Below, piece after piece: positions 19,743 to 27,870 of a stretch of 64,000 nucleotides of DNA. Origin of the DNA: Kibdelosporangium philippinense (lineage in GTDB: Bacteria; Actinomycetota; Actinomycetes; Mycobacteriales; Pseudonocardiaceae). A program made the position numbers and the translations under genes. The notes under the pieces were generated by a model. That model did no database searches and was not told the DNA's origin. It saw only the letters and a program-made list of their open reading frames with translations. How positions within the stretch are numbered: the first letter of the stretch is position 1; each line of letters opens with the position of its first letter. The stretch is from the NCBI RefSeq assembly GCF_021390435.2, contig NZ_JAJVCN010000003.1:2051501-2115500 (forward strand), given 5' to 3'.

Positions 19743-20447
19743 TCATCTGCCGAGCCCCAGCTGACCGGCGAGCCCTGCGACCACCGGCACAATGCCCAAG
19801 CAGACGAAGGCAGGCAGGAAGCACAGTCCGAGCGGGCCTGCCATCAGCACGCCTGCTCGCTGGGCACGCGCCTCGGCGATGTCGCTCGCGGAAACGCGGA
19901 CTTCTGTCGCGAGCGCTGAGACGACTGTGGCCAGTTCAGTGCCTGACCTCGCCGTTCGGCGCGCGCTTCGAGCCAGTGGCGCCGTCTCGGGCACTCGGAC
20001 CGACGGTCTCCAGGCATCGGCGGCGTCCGCGCCCAAGGCCAGCAGCCCGGCGGTTGTGCGCAACGCCCGGCCGCCGTCGCCTGGCACTCGATCGGCGATC
20101 ACTCCGACAGCCGCAGGTACGGGCAAGCCTGCCCGCAGGCACGCGGCCAGCAGGTCCCAGCTCGTCGCCAGTCGCAGCGGATCGGGTCGCGGTGGAGGCG
20201 GTTTGAGCAGACGTCTCGCGACGAACCACCCGGCTACGGCGACCGGCAAGGCGATCACCCAGCCGCCAAGAGCTACCGCGATCACCGCAAGCGTGGTCGC
20301 GGCTGCCGCTGGAGCGAGGTGCTTTCCTGGCGGTTTTCGTCTGGATTTCCTGGTCATGGCGGCCAGTCGCAACCTGGTCACCTCGATGCCCGGTGTCACG
20401 AGCAATGCTGCCGCTAGCACCACGAGCGCCCACGAGTCGATCGTCAT
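19743..20447 (-). CDS. tadC: Tad pilus inner-membrane platform protein TadC (type II secretion F domain)
   Basis: 234 aa. An N-terminal helix (WALVVLAAALLVTPGI), then two helices (TLAVIAVALGGWVIALPVAVAGWFVA), a cytoplasmic T2SSF segment (LATSWDLLAACLRAGLPVPAAVGVIADRVPG...LATVVSALATEVRVSASDIAEARAQRAG) and a C-terminal pair (MAGPLGLCFLPAFVCLGIVPVVAGL). The LAACLRAGLP...L motif and the closing GPLGLCFLPAFV.LGI.P are typical of TadC. It overlaps tadB by 4 bases. Confidence 0.9.
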   Translation of the reverse strand: MTIDSWALVVLAAALLVTPGIEVTRLRLAAMTRKSRRKPPGKHLAPAAAATTLAVIAVALGGWVIALPVAVAGWFVARRLLKPPPPRPDPLRLATSWDLLAACLRAGLPVPAAVGVIADRVPGDGGRALRTTAGLLALGADAADAWRPSVRVPETAPLARSARRTARSGTELATVVSALATEVRVSASDIAEARAQRAGVLMAGPLGLCFLPAFVCLGIVPVVAGLAGQLGLGR

Positions 20448-21223
20448 GGCAGGACCACCTGACGCGTGAGCCGCCCGCTCCAGAAGACGCCCGCAATGAT
20501 CAGGCCGATGCCAACCACGAGCAACGCCTGCCCGGCCATCGTCTCGGACAACATCCGCAACGAATGGGTGCCAAGTAGCTGGCCCAAGCCGATTCCGGCC
20601 AACGGAAGACAGGCCAGCACAACCGCGCTGGTTCGTGGACCTGCCATCTGCGCGTGCGTCTGCTTGGCGAATCGGAGGCGCTGATCAAGATCGCGCACCA
20701 CGGCTGCCAGCACGTCGGCAAGCGGTAGGCCGTGACGGTGCGCCAACGCCCACGCATGGGCGATATCTGTGAAGAGCGGTTCGTGGACGGCCTGTTCGAC
20801 GTCGCCACCCATTCGGGCCGCTGCTGCGATGGCACGCATCGCCTCGGCGCCGCTTGGTGGCGCGTCGGCCGCTACTGATTCGGCGGCGGCCACGGGATGT
20901 GCGCCTGCTCTGAGTTCACCGACCAGCGATCGCAGGGTTTCGGTGAGCTCTTCGACGACAGTCATTCGGTGCCGCAGCCGTTGTCTGGCTTGCCAGTATC
21001 GCCAACCGACTCCACCAGCGGCCGCACAGAGGATGGCGCCACCCGGTCCCAGCAGTACCCAACCGACCAGTGCACCAACGACCACCAGCAGCGCCATGCT
21101 CGGTCTGGGCAGACGGAAGGCACGTCGGGGTGGGCTTTTCAGCGCGGTGAGTCTTTTCGATGCCGTGGCTGCGGGCCACATGAACAGTGCACCCGCCAAG
21201 ATCAGCGCGCTTACGGCGTCCAT
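20444..21223 (-). CDS. tadB: Tad pilus inner-membrane platform protein TadB
   Basis: 259 aa from ATG 21223 (MDAVSALILAGALFMWPAATASKRL), which overlaps the tadA end by 13 bases. A longer frame to 21298 adds an unlikely N-terminus. Two early helices (LLVVVGALVGWVLLGPGGAILCAAAGGVGW) precede the T2SSF helical domain (TETLRSLVGELRAGAHPVAAAESVAAD...MGGDVEQAVHEPLFTDIAHAWALAHRHGLPLADVLAAVVRDLDQRLRF), and two final helices follow. It pairs with TadC and the ATPase TadA in the assembly machine. Confidence 0.9.
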   Translation of the reverse strand: MDAVSALILAGALFMWPAATASKRLTALKSPPRRAFRLPRPSMALLVVVGALVGWVLLGPGGAILCAAAGGVGWRYWQARQRLRHRMTVVEELTETLRSLVGELRAGAHPVAAAESVAADAPPSGAEAMRAIAAAARMGGDVEQAVHEPLFTDIAHAWALAHRHGLPLADVLAAVVRDLDQRLRFAKQTHAQMAGPRTSAVVLACLPLAGIGLGQLLGTHSLRMLSETMAGQALLVVGIGLIIAGVFWSGRLTRQVVLP

Positions 21224-22365
21224 GGTGGCGCCACTCCCCTCTCGCTCAGCAATTCGGCCAAGGCCGCTCTCGCCGGTGGCCGCTCGTTCGGCCGCCATGC
21301 CGGTCCGACCTTCACGTAGTCGCCATTTCGTTGCAGCACACTGACTTCAGCCAGTCGACGGGCATCACCTTCGCGACGCATGAACAGGATTACCCGCACG
21401 GCTGCGGCCAGCTGACTGTGCAAAGCGGACCGTGGCAGACCGCCGAGCGCGGCCAGTGCTTCGAATCTGGCCGGTACTTCGGCCGGTGAGTTGGCGTGCA
21501 AAGTCCCGGCGCTGCCTTCGTGTCCGGTGTTCAATGACGTCAGCAGTTCCACGACTTCCGCGCCGCGAACCTCACCGACAACAAGCCTGTCTGGCCGCAT
21601 TCGCAATGCCTGCTTGACAAGATCGCGGACGCCTACGCCGCCGGTGCCCTCGATGTTGGGCGGCCTCGCGACCAGCCGGACGAACTGCGGGTGCACCGGG
21701 GCGAGCTCGGCCGCGTCTTCGACGCAGACAATCCGTTCACTGTGCGGGACCGCACCGAGCATTGCGGCAAGCAATGTGGTCTTTCCGGAGCCAGTTCCGC
21801 CGACCACGACGAAGGCAAGCCGAGCGGACACAACGGCTCTCAGCAAATCGGCGCCCTGTGCATCGACTGTCCCAAGTCGACAGAGAGTGTCCACATTGTG
21901 CACTGCTGGCCTGAGCACGCGTAGCGACAAACAGGTTCCGGCCGGTGCTACGGGCGGTAGGACGGCGTGCATCCTGATGCCGCCAGGCAACCACGCGTCC
22001 ACGAAGGGCTGGGCGTCGTCCAATCTGCGTCCGGCTGCTGCGGCGAGGCGTTGAGCGAGCCGCCGGACCGATGGTTCGTCCGAGAATCTGACGTCGGCTC
22101 TGCGTAGGCCGGTGTGGCCTTCGACCCAGACCTCATTCGGGCCGGTGACAAGGACATCGGTGGTGTCCGGATCTCGGAGCAGCGGATCGAGCGGGCCGGC
22201 GCCTTCGAGTTCCTGACCTAGCAGGTGCAGGGCGTCCAGTACGTCTCTGTCCCCGGCCACTCCGCCCGCTTCGTCCCGGATCGCCGCGGCCACGCTGGCG
22301 AAGGTGATACCGGTGCCCGCATGGACGACACGGCTGCGCACTCGTTCGACGAAATCTGCTTTCAT
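21211..22365 (-). CDS. tadA: Tad pilus assembly ATPase TadA (CpaF type)
   Basis: 384 aa secretion ATPase. The N-domain contains FTTD-like LRDPDTTDVLVTGPNEVWVEG. Walker A is VVGGTGSGKTTLLAAML (about residue 190), the Asp box is IVCVEDAAELAPVHPQFVRL, Walker B is LRMRPDRLVVGEVRGAEVVELL, and the His box is TGHEGSAGTLHANSPAEVPARFEALA. All catalytic elements are intact. Its start overlaps the ssd stop (4 bases), so ssd, tadA, tadB and tadC read as one transcript. Confidence 0.95.
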   Translation of the reverse strand: MKADFVERVRSRVVHAGTGITFASVAAAIRDEAGGVAGDRDVLDALHLLGQELEGAGPLDPLLRDPDTTDVLVTGPNEVWVEGHTGLRRADVRFSDEPSVRRLAQRLAAAAGRRLDDAQPFVDAWLPGGIRMHAVLPPVAPAGTCLSLRVLRPAVHNVDTLCRLGTVDAQGADLLRAVVSARLAFVVVGGTGSGKTTLLAAMLGAVPHSERIVCVEDAAELAPVHPQFVRLVARPPNIEGTGGVGVRDLVKQALRMRPDRLVVGEVRGAEVVELLTSLNTGHEGSAGTLHANSPAEVPARFEALAALGGLPRSALHSQLAAAVRVILFMRREGDARRLAEVSVLQRNGDYVKVGPAWRPNERPPARAALAELLSERGVAPPWTP

Positions 22366-23423
22366 GATGCCACCTTCTGTTCCACGCCAAGGGTTTCCAG
22401 CGCTCGACGGGCAGCGTCGAGCAACGGGCCGCGTCTACCGGTGAACTCGCCTTTCTCCAAGGCCTCGGCCAGTCCACGTTGGTGCGGCATCCATGACATC
22501 AGCGGCAGGCCGACAGCATCGGCCACTTCATCCGCCGTCAAACCACCCGGCGCTGGGCCGCGGACAAGTACCTGCGCGATCACGCCTCTTGCTTTCAACC
22601 GCTCAGCGACCAAGGACGCCGACGCGCACGCCCGAAGTTCGGCTGGCACCACTATCACTGTGAGATCGGCGAGATCCAGCGCGGCTCCGGCCGTCGCCGA
22701 CAGCTCACGCGGCAGGTCGCAAACGACTATGTCTCCGCCGCGTCTGCCTGCCTCGATGACCGCGGTGACCGCGTCTGGTTCTGGCGCGAACCCCTTTCTG
22801 GCACCGGATACGACTTTCAAGCCCGCACGCCCGGGCAGCGCGGCTCTCAGCGATGACGCCGCGACTCTGCCTTTGACGTTCATCTCCGGCCACCGCAGAC
22901 CTTTCTCGGTTTCGGCGCCGAGCACCAGATCCAGCCCACCCGCCAACGGATCGCAGTCGACCAACATCGCTCGATGCCCTGCACGGGCGGCGGCTCTGGC
23001 CACAGCGGCGGCGAAGACGGACGCACCCGCACCGCCTCTGCCACCAACGACGGCCATCACTCGGCCGGGCGGTCCGCCTGGACCTTCCGCGGCATCGGCG
23101 ATCGCGTCCGCCAGCCACGACTCGGCAGTCGGTAGCTCGACGACCCGTTCCGCACCGAGTTCAATCGCTGCTTGGAGGCTGTCGATCGTCGATGCGTCAG
23201 GGGAAACGATGACGACCTGGCCGCGTTTCGGCAGGCGTTCGGCCTGGATCTCGCGCGCGCCAGCCGGATCGACGAGCACGAGCGGCGCGGCCGACCACAA
23301 CGGTCTTGCCGCGAGCGCGTCGGGCACGCGCCGCAGATCGCAGCCTGCCGCGGCCGCTAGGCGCAGCAGCTCCTCCAGCACTGTCTCGTTGTTGACGAGA
23401 ACGAGTGGGCGGTTCTCAGTCAT
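22362..23423 (-). CDS. Septum-site-determining/TadZ-CpaE-like ATPase (Ssd, Rv3660c-like)
   Basis: 353 aa, first gene of the tad operon. Residues 1-110 form a receiver-like domain without phosphorylation residues (PLVLVDPAGAREIQAERLPKRGQVVIV). Residues 118-340 are a MinD/ParA-like fold with a deviant Walker A (VVGGRGGAGASVFAAAVARAAARAG, in which the usual Lys-Thr is missing) and LVDCDPLAGGLDLVLG as Walker A'. TadZ/CpaE proteins place the pilus machine at the cell pole. The M. tuberculosis homologue Ssd alters septum formation when overproduced. Upstream is a 300-base non-coding region before the first insertion sequence. Confidence 0.87.
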   Translation of the reverse strand: MTENRPLVLVNNETVLEELLRLAAAAGCDLRRVPDALAARPLWSAAPLVLVDPAGAREIQAERLPKRGQVVIVSPDASTIDSLQAAIELGAERVVELPTAESWLADAIADAAEGPGGPPGRVMAVVGGRGGAGASVFAAAVARAAARAGHRAMLVDCDPLAGGLDLVLGAETEKGLRWPEMNVKGRVAASSLRAALPGRAGLKVVSGARKGFAPEPDAVTAVIEAGRRGGDIVVCDLPRELSATAGAALDLADLTVIVVPAELRACASASLVAERLKARGVIAQVLVRGPAPGGLTADEVADAVGLPLMSWMPHQRGLAEALEKGEFTGRRGPLLDAARRALETLGVEQKVAS

Positions 23424-23734
23424 CGGATTCCCCCGGGTTCTGCTTGTGGCTTTTTCGGTGACCGTTCCACCGTCTCGGTTTTGGGTTTCGGGTGCAATGG
23501 GGGTGGGTTTGGGTTGTGGATAGGTGGGATGGTTGTGGATAGGTGGTGGAAAATCGGGGTTTGGGCCGGGCTTGTTTTGACTTGGTGTGGTATACGGGAG
23601 CGCCGGTTCAGGGTCGACGACCTTGGACTGGTTGCTGCTTGCGATGGTTTGCGCTGATGAGAGTGGGTTTTTGCTGAGCTGTGGATCTTAGGGCAGTAGC
23701 GCGAACTGACCGTCGGCGGAAGCGGCGGAATGAC
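23424..23734. promoter_or_regulatory. ssd/tad promoter region with a repeated 16-mer
   Basis: No gene is seen. GGTTGTGGATAGGTGG occurs at 23512-23527 and 23531-23546 (19-base period). Each copy contains TGTGGATAG, one base from a DnaA box. The repeats lie about 90-120 bases upstream of the ssd start and may be an operator for the tad operon. Core synteny ends here. Confidence 0.45.
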
Positions 23735-25196
23735 GGCTCTTCGAAGTTATGCGGGGTTGAGGCATCCTCGGGCTTTGCGGGTGGTGGCGCAACGGGTGCG
23801 GAGTCGCTGGCTGGCGGGGTTGCGGAAACCGTAGGCGTCGCGGGCGACGGTTTTGATGACACGGTTGGTGCCTTCGGATCCGGCGTTGGTGATGTCGGTG
23901 TCGAGGAAGGCGAGGATTTCGGGCCACCAGGCCGAGACCGTGCCGGCCAGACGCTCCAGTTCGGGTAGGCCCGAGGCGGCGCACCGCTCGTAGAACCGGG
24001 ACAATCGGGCCCAGATCGTGGCCCGGTCCGGGTGGGTGCGGGCCAGGGCAAGCAGATCGAGCAGGTCTTCCTTGGCGTTCCACGCGGCCAGGATCGGCGT
24101 CCCGATTACCGCGGGCAGCGCGCGAAGATCGTCGATCATGGGGTCCAGGTGCTGCTCGTGCATCCGGGCGGCGGAGCGGGTCAGCCGGTTGCGCAGTTCC
24201 CATTCGCGGTTGCCTTTCCGTCCTCGCCTGCCCCGCACCTGCAGGGTGACCCTGCGACGTACCTCGGTGAGGGCCTGGTTGGCCAACTGCACGAGATGAA
24301 AGTGGTCCACGACCAGCCTGGCCTGCGGTAACGCGGCACGGGCCGCGGCCTTGAAAACCGTGCACATATCGATCGCCACGACCCGGACGCCCTGACGCCA
24401 GGCCTCATCCCACTGGGTGAGCCAGTCCCGCACGGCCACACTGGTGCGGCCCTCGACCTGCCCGAGCAGCCCCTGCCCGCCCGCCAGGTCCACGAACCCG
24501 ACATGCCAGCGATCCACCGTGATCTCCCAGCACTGCTGTTCGTCGTTCCAGGTCCATTGTGGACGGCCCCGGCGGATCTCGTCGATCCCCAGCACCGCCA
24601 CCGGTTGCGGCTTGTCCGGCAGCACCGCCGTGGCGTGTGCGGTGAACGCGGCCGAGACCACCGGCCAGGACAGGCCGTGATCACGCGCGGCTTGCACGAT
24701 CGTGCGCCCACCATCGGCCACCGCCGCACCGGCCGCCTGCCGCAACCGAGTGGTCACCCGGGCTCGAGCCGGAATCTCCCCGATCGCCTCGGTGAACGTC
24801 TTCCTGTCGCATCCCTGCTGGTCACAGTGCCACCGACGCTTACACCACCGCAGCTCGACAGGCCGGCCGGCCACCGGCAGATCTCTCGGGCTGGTCGTCA
24901 CCCACCCCTTGACCCGCCTCGCCCGCACTCCACATCCCGGGCAGATACAAGCCTGCTCGTCCGCGGTAACCAGGTGCACGACCGGCCCATCATGTACTGC
25001 GTCCTCGACCCGAACGACAGCCAGACCGGCAAGGCCCAGCAGACGGGTCGTATCGTTGACCATGCCCGTGGCTCTTCTGTTGTGATCGTTCTGCTTCGAC
25101 AACAGACATGATCACTCACAGAGTCACGGGCCCTTGCCACTGGCTGCCCCCAGCAACATCACGACCAGTTCAAACCCCGGTCAAATTCGAAGAGCC
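23735..25196 (-). mobile_element. ISL3-family insertion sequence, complete copy
   Basis: The ends share GGCTCTTCGAA as perfect inverted termini (23735-23745, and 25186-25196 as its complement), with weaker matching inward (CGGGGTT). Length is about 1462 bases with one transposase gene. Flanking 8-mers (GGAATGAC and CGAACAGA) do not match, so the copy no longer sits in its original insertion site; rearrangement with the inverted second copy at 37.8-39.2 kb is the simplest explanation. Confidence 0.85.
23747..25063 (-). CDS. ISL3-family transposase
   Basis: 438 aa from ATG 25063 (MVNDTTRLLGL); an in-frame TTG at 25102 is also possible. A zinc-ribbon N-domain (CICPGCG, then CDQQGCDRKTF) and HTH precede the DDE domain: VLGIDEIRRGRP carries the first Asp, VVAIDMCTVFKAAAR the second, and NAGSEGTNRVIKTVARDAYGFRN the Glu. 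VVDHFHLVQLANQAL is also a family hallmark. The protein matches the copy starting near 37848 over its whole shared length. Confidence 0.95.
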   Translation of the reverse strand: MVNDTTRLLGLAGLAVVRVEDAVHDGPVVHLVTADEQACICPGCGVRARRVKGWVTTSPRDLPVAGRPVELRWCKRRWHCDQQGCDRKTFTEAIGEIPARARVTTRLRQAAGAAVADGGRTIVQAARDHGLSWPVVSAAFTAHATAVLPDKPQPVAVLGIDEIRRGRPQWTWNDEQQCWEITVDRWHVGFVDLAGGQGLLGQVEGRTSVAVRDWLTQWDEAWRQGVRVVAIDMCTVFKAAARAALPQARLVVDHFHLVQLANQALTEVRRRVTLQVRGRRGRKGNREWELRNRLTRSAARMHEQHLDPMIDDLRALPAVIGTPILAAWNAKEDLLDLLALARTHPDRATIWARLSRFYERCAASGLPELERLAGTVSAWWPEILAFLDTDITNAGSEGTNRVIKTVARDAYGFRNPASQRLRTRCATTRKARGCLNPA

Positions 25197-25386
25197 CGAA
25201 CAGATCGCCCACGGCCGCCTGGTTCAGATTCTGTCGGACGTACACCAAAGTGATCACGACAGCGCGATACAGTCCCACGGTCGGAGGCCACGCTTGGTTC
25301 TCATGGCATTGGATGATCTGCCAGATGCGCGCGACAAGCTCCTGGATCTGGTCAGCAGCAAGCCCTGTAGTAGACTGATAACGCAA
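25197..25386 (-). pseudogene. 5' fragment of another IS transposase (HTH_Tnp_4 type)
   Basis: The reading frame MRYQSTTGLAADQIQELVAR... continues IWQIIQCHENQAWPPTVGL and VYVRQNLNQAAVGDLFG, the helix-turn-helix start of IS5-like transposases. It then runs straight into the ISL3 terminus at 25196. The catalytic part is missing from this window. The fragment's own IS end may be the inverted repeat ending near 25448. Confidence 0.75.
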
Positions 25387-25448
25387 CGACCCCGCCTGTA
25401 AGTTGTCTTCTGCGAGAGGAAAACGATCTTACTTGCCTGGGGTCGTTG
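25384..25448. repeat. Terminal inverted repeat of the truncated IS
   Basis: CAACGACCCC (25384-25393) and its near complement TGGGGTCGTTG (25438-25448) with TGTAAGT and ACTTGCC inside form a hairpin-like terminus at the outer edge of the IS fragment. Confidence 0.45.
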
Positions 25449-25458
25449 TCCTATTTTG

Positions 25459-25744
25459 AGGTGATCAAGTCGCCAGAATAACGCTCCAACTGTGCCTGTA
25501 CATCGACAACGATTACCAAGGTGGCGGCATGATGACAAGGAGTCTCGATGACGTTCCCAACCTGTCACAACACGGCATGAACGACCAGGTCTCGTCGGTC
25601 TGGAGCAACTCCGACCGCGATTTCTGCTTCTACGAGCACGCGAACTACGGCGGCAGGCTCCTCTTCACTGTTCTGAGTCATGACGGAAATCTCGTCGGAC
25701 GTAGTACCGCCAACAACAAGGCCTCGTCCTACAAGAAGTGCTGA
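25459..25744 (+). pseudogene. 5'-truncated peptidase inhibitor I36 (beta/gamma-crystallin-like) gene
   Basis: In frame from an upstream TGA at 25456 the text reads ...LQLCLYIDNDYQGGGMM, then TRSLDDVPNLSQHGMND and FCFYEHANYGGRLLFTV, ending SYKKC. This is the secreted peptidase-inhibitor I36 fold, with C-x-Y and paired Gly motifs repeated twice. The signal peptide is missing; the IS remnant ends where it should begin. An ATG at 25529 would give 71 residues but cutting through the first crystallin strand, so I treat the gene as broken. Confidence 0.7.
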
Positions 25745-26475
25745 TTGTGATGCCCTGAGATCCGGCTACAGGTTGGCCACGTAGATGTCGCCGTCGGCCA
25801 CGTCCCCCGCGACGGGGTGTCTACCCCCGCTACCGCGCTGGTCAAGACCCATGGCGCGGGGGCTACCCGGGTAGAGGGAGAGAGCTACCGTGCCGTCGCA
25901 TAAGGCGTCCCGCGACGCCTGGCCCCGACAGGGACCGAATGAGGCCCGTCCCAGTCGGCACACGCCTGCAATCAGGAGCCTGCTGGGCACGCTGCGGCAA
26001 GCGCTCATTCTCTCATTCCGCTCATTCGTGCAGGTCAGCCCCGCATCATCCGCGAATGAAAAAACTCATTCGCGCGGGCTGAACTCATTCGCGAACTCAT
26101 CCCGGCCTCACCTCACAGGAGGGGGCCCGCGGCCTCCCCTCCTGGTTCAGCCGTAATGCCTGCTAGTCGCTAGCGAGCTGGTCAAGCTGTGTGCCAGCCG
26201 CTAGATCAACTAGGCCCCTTGAACTTCGACATTTGAATCAAGTTTTTCGGCGGCATAGCGTCGAGTGTGCCCGCTCCATATCTACAGACTCGTTGTCTGA
26301 CCAGCCACTTTGGAGTGGCACGGCCGGTCATCACGGATGATCGGACTTCGGCGCAGCGGGTGGTGGCGGTCTGCCGATCATGACCGCAGGTCCTTGCGTG
26401 AGCTTGGCCAAAATCAAGCTGGTCGCGGAAGCCCAGCTCAGCCACCTACCTCGGCGGTCCGAGGCGACGCCTCAC
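25745..26475. other. Non-coding remnant of a conjugative element
   Basis: No convincing gene in 730 bases. Contents: the 70-base segment at 25819-25889 also found beside the AICE ftsK gene; repeated CTCATTC/GAATGA words with a dyad CGCGAATGA-AAAAAC-TCATTCGCG (26051-26074); and a cluster of four CTAG tetramers (26163-26213), a rare word in high-GC actinobacteria. Confidence 0.5.
25819..25889 (+). repeat. clt-like segment shared with the AICE (copy 1)
   Basis: TCTACCCCCGCTACC, then GGTCAAGACCCATG, then CTACCCGGGTAG-AGGGAGAGAGCTACC. The same words in the same order and strand occur at 52371-52436 downstream of ftsK. Because cis-acting transfer loci usually lie beside the translocase gene, this may be the relic of another element's transfer site. 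Confidence 0.55.
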
Positions 26476-26502
26476 TACTAGGACAGCCGGACTTCGTGAT
26501 GT

Positions 26503-27825
26503 TCATGGCTCATAGGTGGATTGCCGCTGGTAGTGGGCGTGTCGAGTGCGGTGCTGATGCCGTCGTCGCCACTGTGACCACCACAGAACGTGCCCAACAG
26601 AACGCGCAGGCTGAATAACCAGTGCGGCGAACACGTGCCTGATCTCGTTGAGCGCCAACGGAACCAGACCCACTGGTGCGGGCCGGGCTCGGGCTGACAC
26701 CGTGGTGATGGCCAGGAATAGGTGGGCCAGCATCACCAGGGTGGTCCACCGATACCAGGAGGTCCAGGTCCGGACCTGGTGTTCGTCCAACCCGGTGCAG
26801 CCCTTGGCGGTCTGGAAGGACTGCTCGATGGTCCAGCGCCGGCCGGCCACCCGCACCAGCACACCCAAGGCGACCGGTCGGGGCGCGTAGCAACGGTAGA
26901 AGGCGAACTCGCCGGTGCGGCGGTTGCGGCGGATCAGCAACCAGCGGTGTCCGGACTGCTCGGCGGTGGAGTGGATGTCTACCCACCCCCAGTCGTAATA
27001 GCGGTACCCCTTCGAGCCGTTACCCGCCGACAGACGTTGCCATGCCCGGTTGGGCAGCATCGCGGCCAGTGTGTCGGCGCGATAGCTGCCTGTCGCGGTC
27101 GCGATCCGCCGGTCGCGGCCGATCGCGAGCACGTACCCGATGCCACGGTCCTCCAGTGCCGTGCGCAGTCCCGGGTCGTTGCCGTAGACCTCGTCGCCGG
27201 CCACCCACCCGGCGGGCACGCCCGCGTCCAGGGCTCGGGTGATCATCTGGGTGGCCAAGGCCGGTTTGGTCGCGAACGCGGTGTCGGCGGGGACGCCGGC
27301 CGCCGCGCACCGTGCGGGATCGGTGGTCCAGGAGCGCGGCAGGTAGACCTCCCGATCAATCACGGTGTGCCCGACGGCGGTGGTGTAGGTCAGGAACACG
27401 CCGACCTGCGCGTTCTCGATCCGGCCCGCGGTGTCGGTGTACTGGCGTTGGGTTCCCGCCGTCCGATCGCCGTGTTTGAGGTCGCCGGTCTCGTCGACCA
27501 CCAGCATCGCCTCAGCCTTGCCCAGGTGTTCGCATGCCATCTGCCGGATGTCATCGCGTACCTTGTCGGCGTCCCACACCGCGCCGCGCAGCAGGTGCTG
27601 CATGCCATCCGGTGTCGCGTCCCCGGCGTGTTCGGCGATGGTCCAGCAGTTCTTGCGCGGCAGATCCGACAGCAGGCCGAGCACGAACGCGCGCGCCCGG
27701 CGGCGCGGTTCCACCCGCGCGAACCGACCCGCGATCCGGGCCATCACCGCCTCGAACCTGTCCTGCCAACCGGCCGGGTCGACACCGTGTCCTACCACGT
27801 TCACATGATCGTCAACCGCAGGCAT
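26503..27825 (-). CDS. IS701-family transposase
   Basis: 440 aa from ATG 27825 (MPAVDDHVNVV); ATG 27837 is an alternative four codons upstream. The DDE domain is clear: MLVVDETGDLKHG (first Asp), PAGWVAGDEVYGNDPGLR (second Asp), WTIEQSFQTAKGCTGLDEHQVR (Glu). RARAFVLGLLSDLPRKNCWTIAEHAGD is the IS701/IS4-type N-domain. The open frame continues far upstream only because it is antisense to the passenger gene. The stop lies 22 bases inside the left terminus. Confidence 0.93.
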   Translation of the reverse strand: MPAVDDHVNVVGHGVDPAGWQDRFEAVMARIAGRFARVEPRRRARAFVLGLLSDLPRKNCWTIAEHAGDATPDGMQHLLRGAVWDADKVRDDIRQMACEHLGKAEAMLVVDETGDLKHGDRTAGTQRQYTDTAGRIENAQVGVFLTYTTAVGHTVIDREVYLPRSWTTDPARCAAAGVPADTAFATKPALATQMITRALDAGVPAGWVAGDEVYGNDPGLRTALEDRGIGYVLAIGRDRRIATATGSYRADTLAAMLPNRAWQRLSAGNGSKGYRYYDWGWVDIHSTAEQSGHRWLLIRRNRRTGEFAFYRCYAPRPVALGVLVRVAGRRWTIEQSFQTAKGCTGLDEHQVRTWTSWYRWTTLVMLAHLFLAITTVSARARPAPVGLVPLALNEIRHVFAALVIQPARSVGHVLWWSQWRRRHQHRTRHAHYQRQSTYEP

Positions 27826-27870
27826 GCCCTGTCCCATGCCGCAGTGATCGTTTGCGGGGCGGGGAATACA

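Noticed and set aside
19585..19824. N-terminal extension of the TadE-like protein
   Set aside because: Arg/His-rich text that overlaps the DUF4244 gene in another frame; the short form has the family length.
26722..27870. N-terminal extension of the SEC-C gene by about 380 residues
   Set aside because: The extension is antisense to the IS701 transposase and has no domain; a GTG with a ribosome site at 27871 fits the TPR start.
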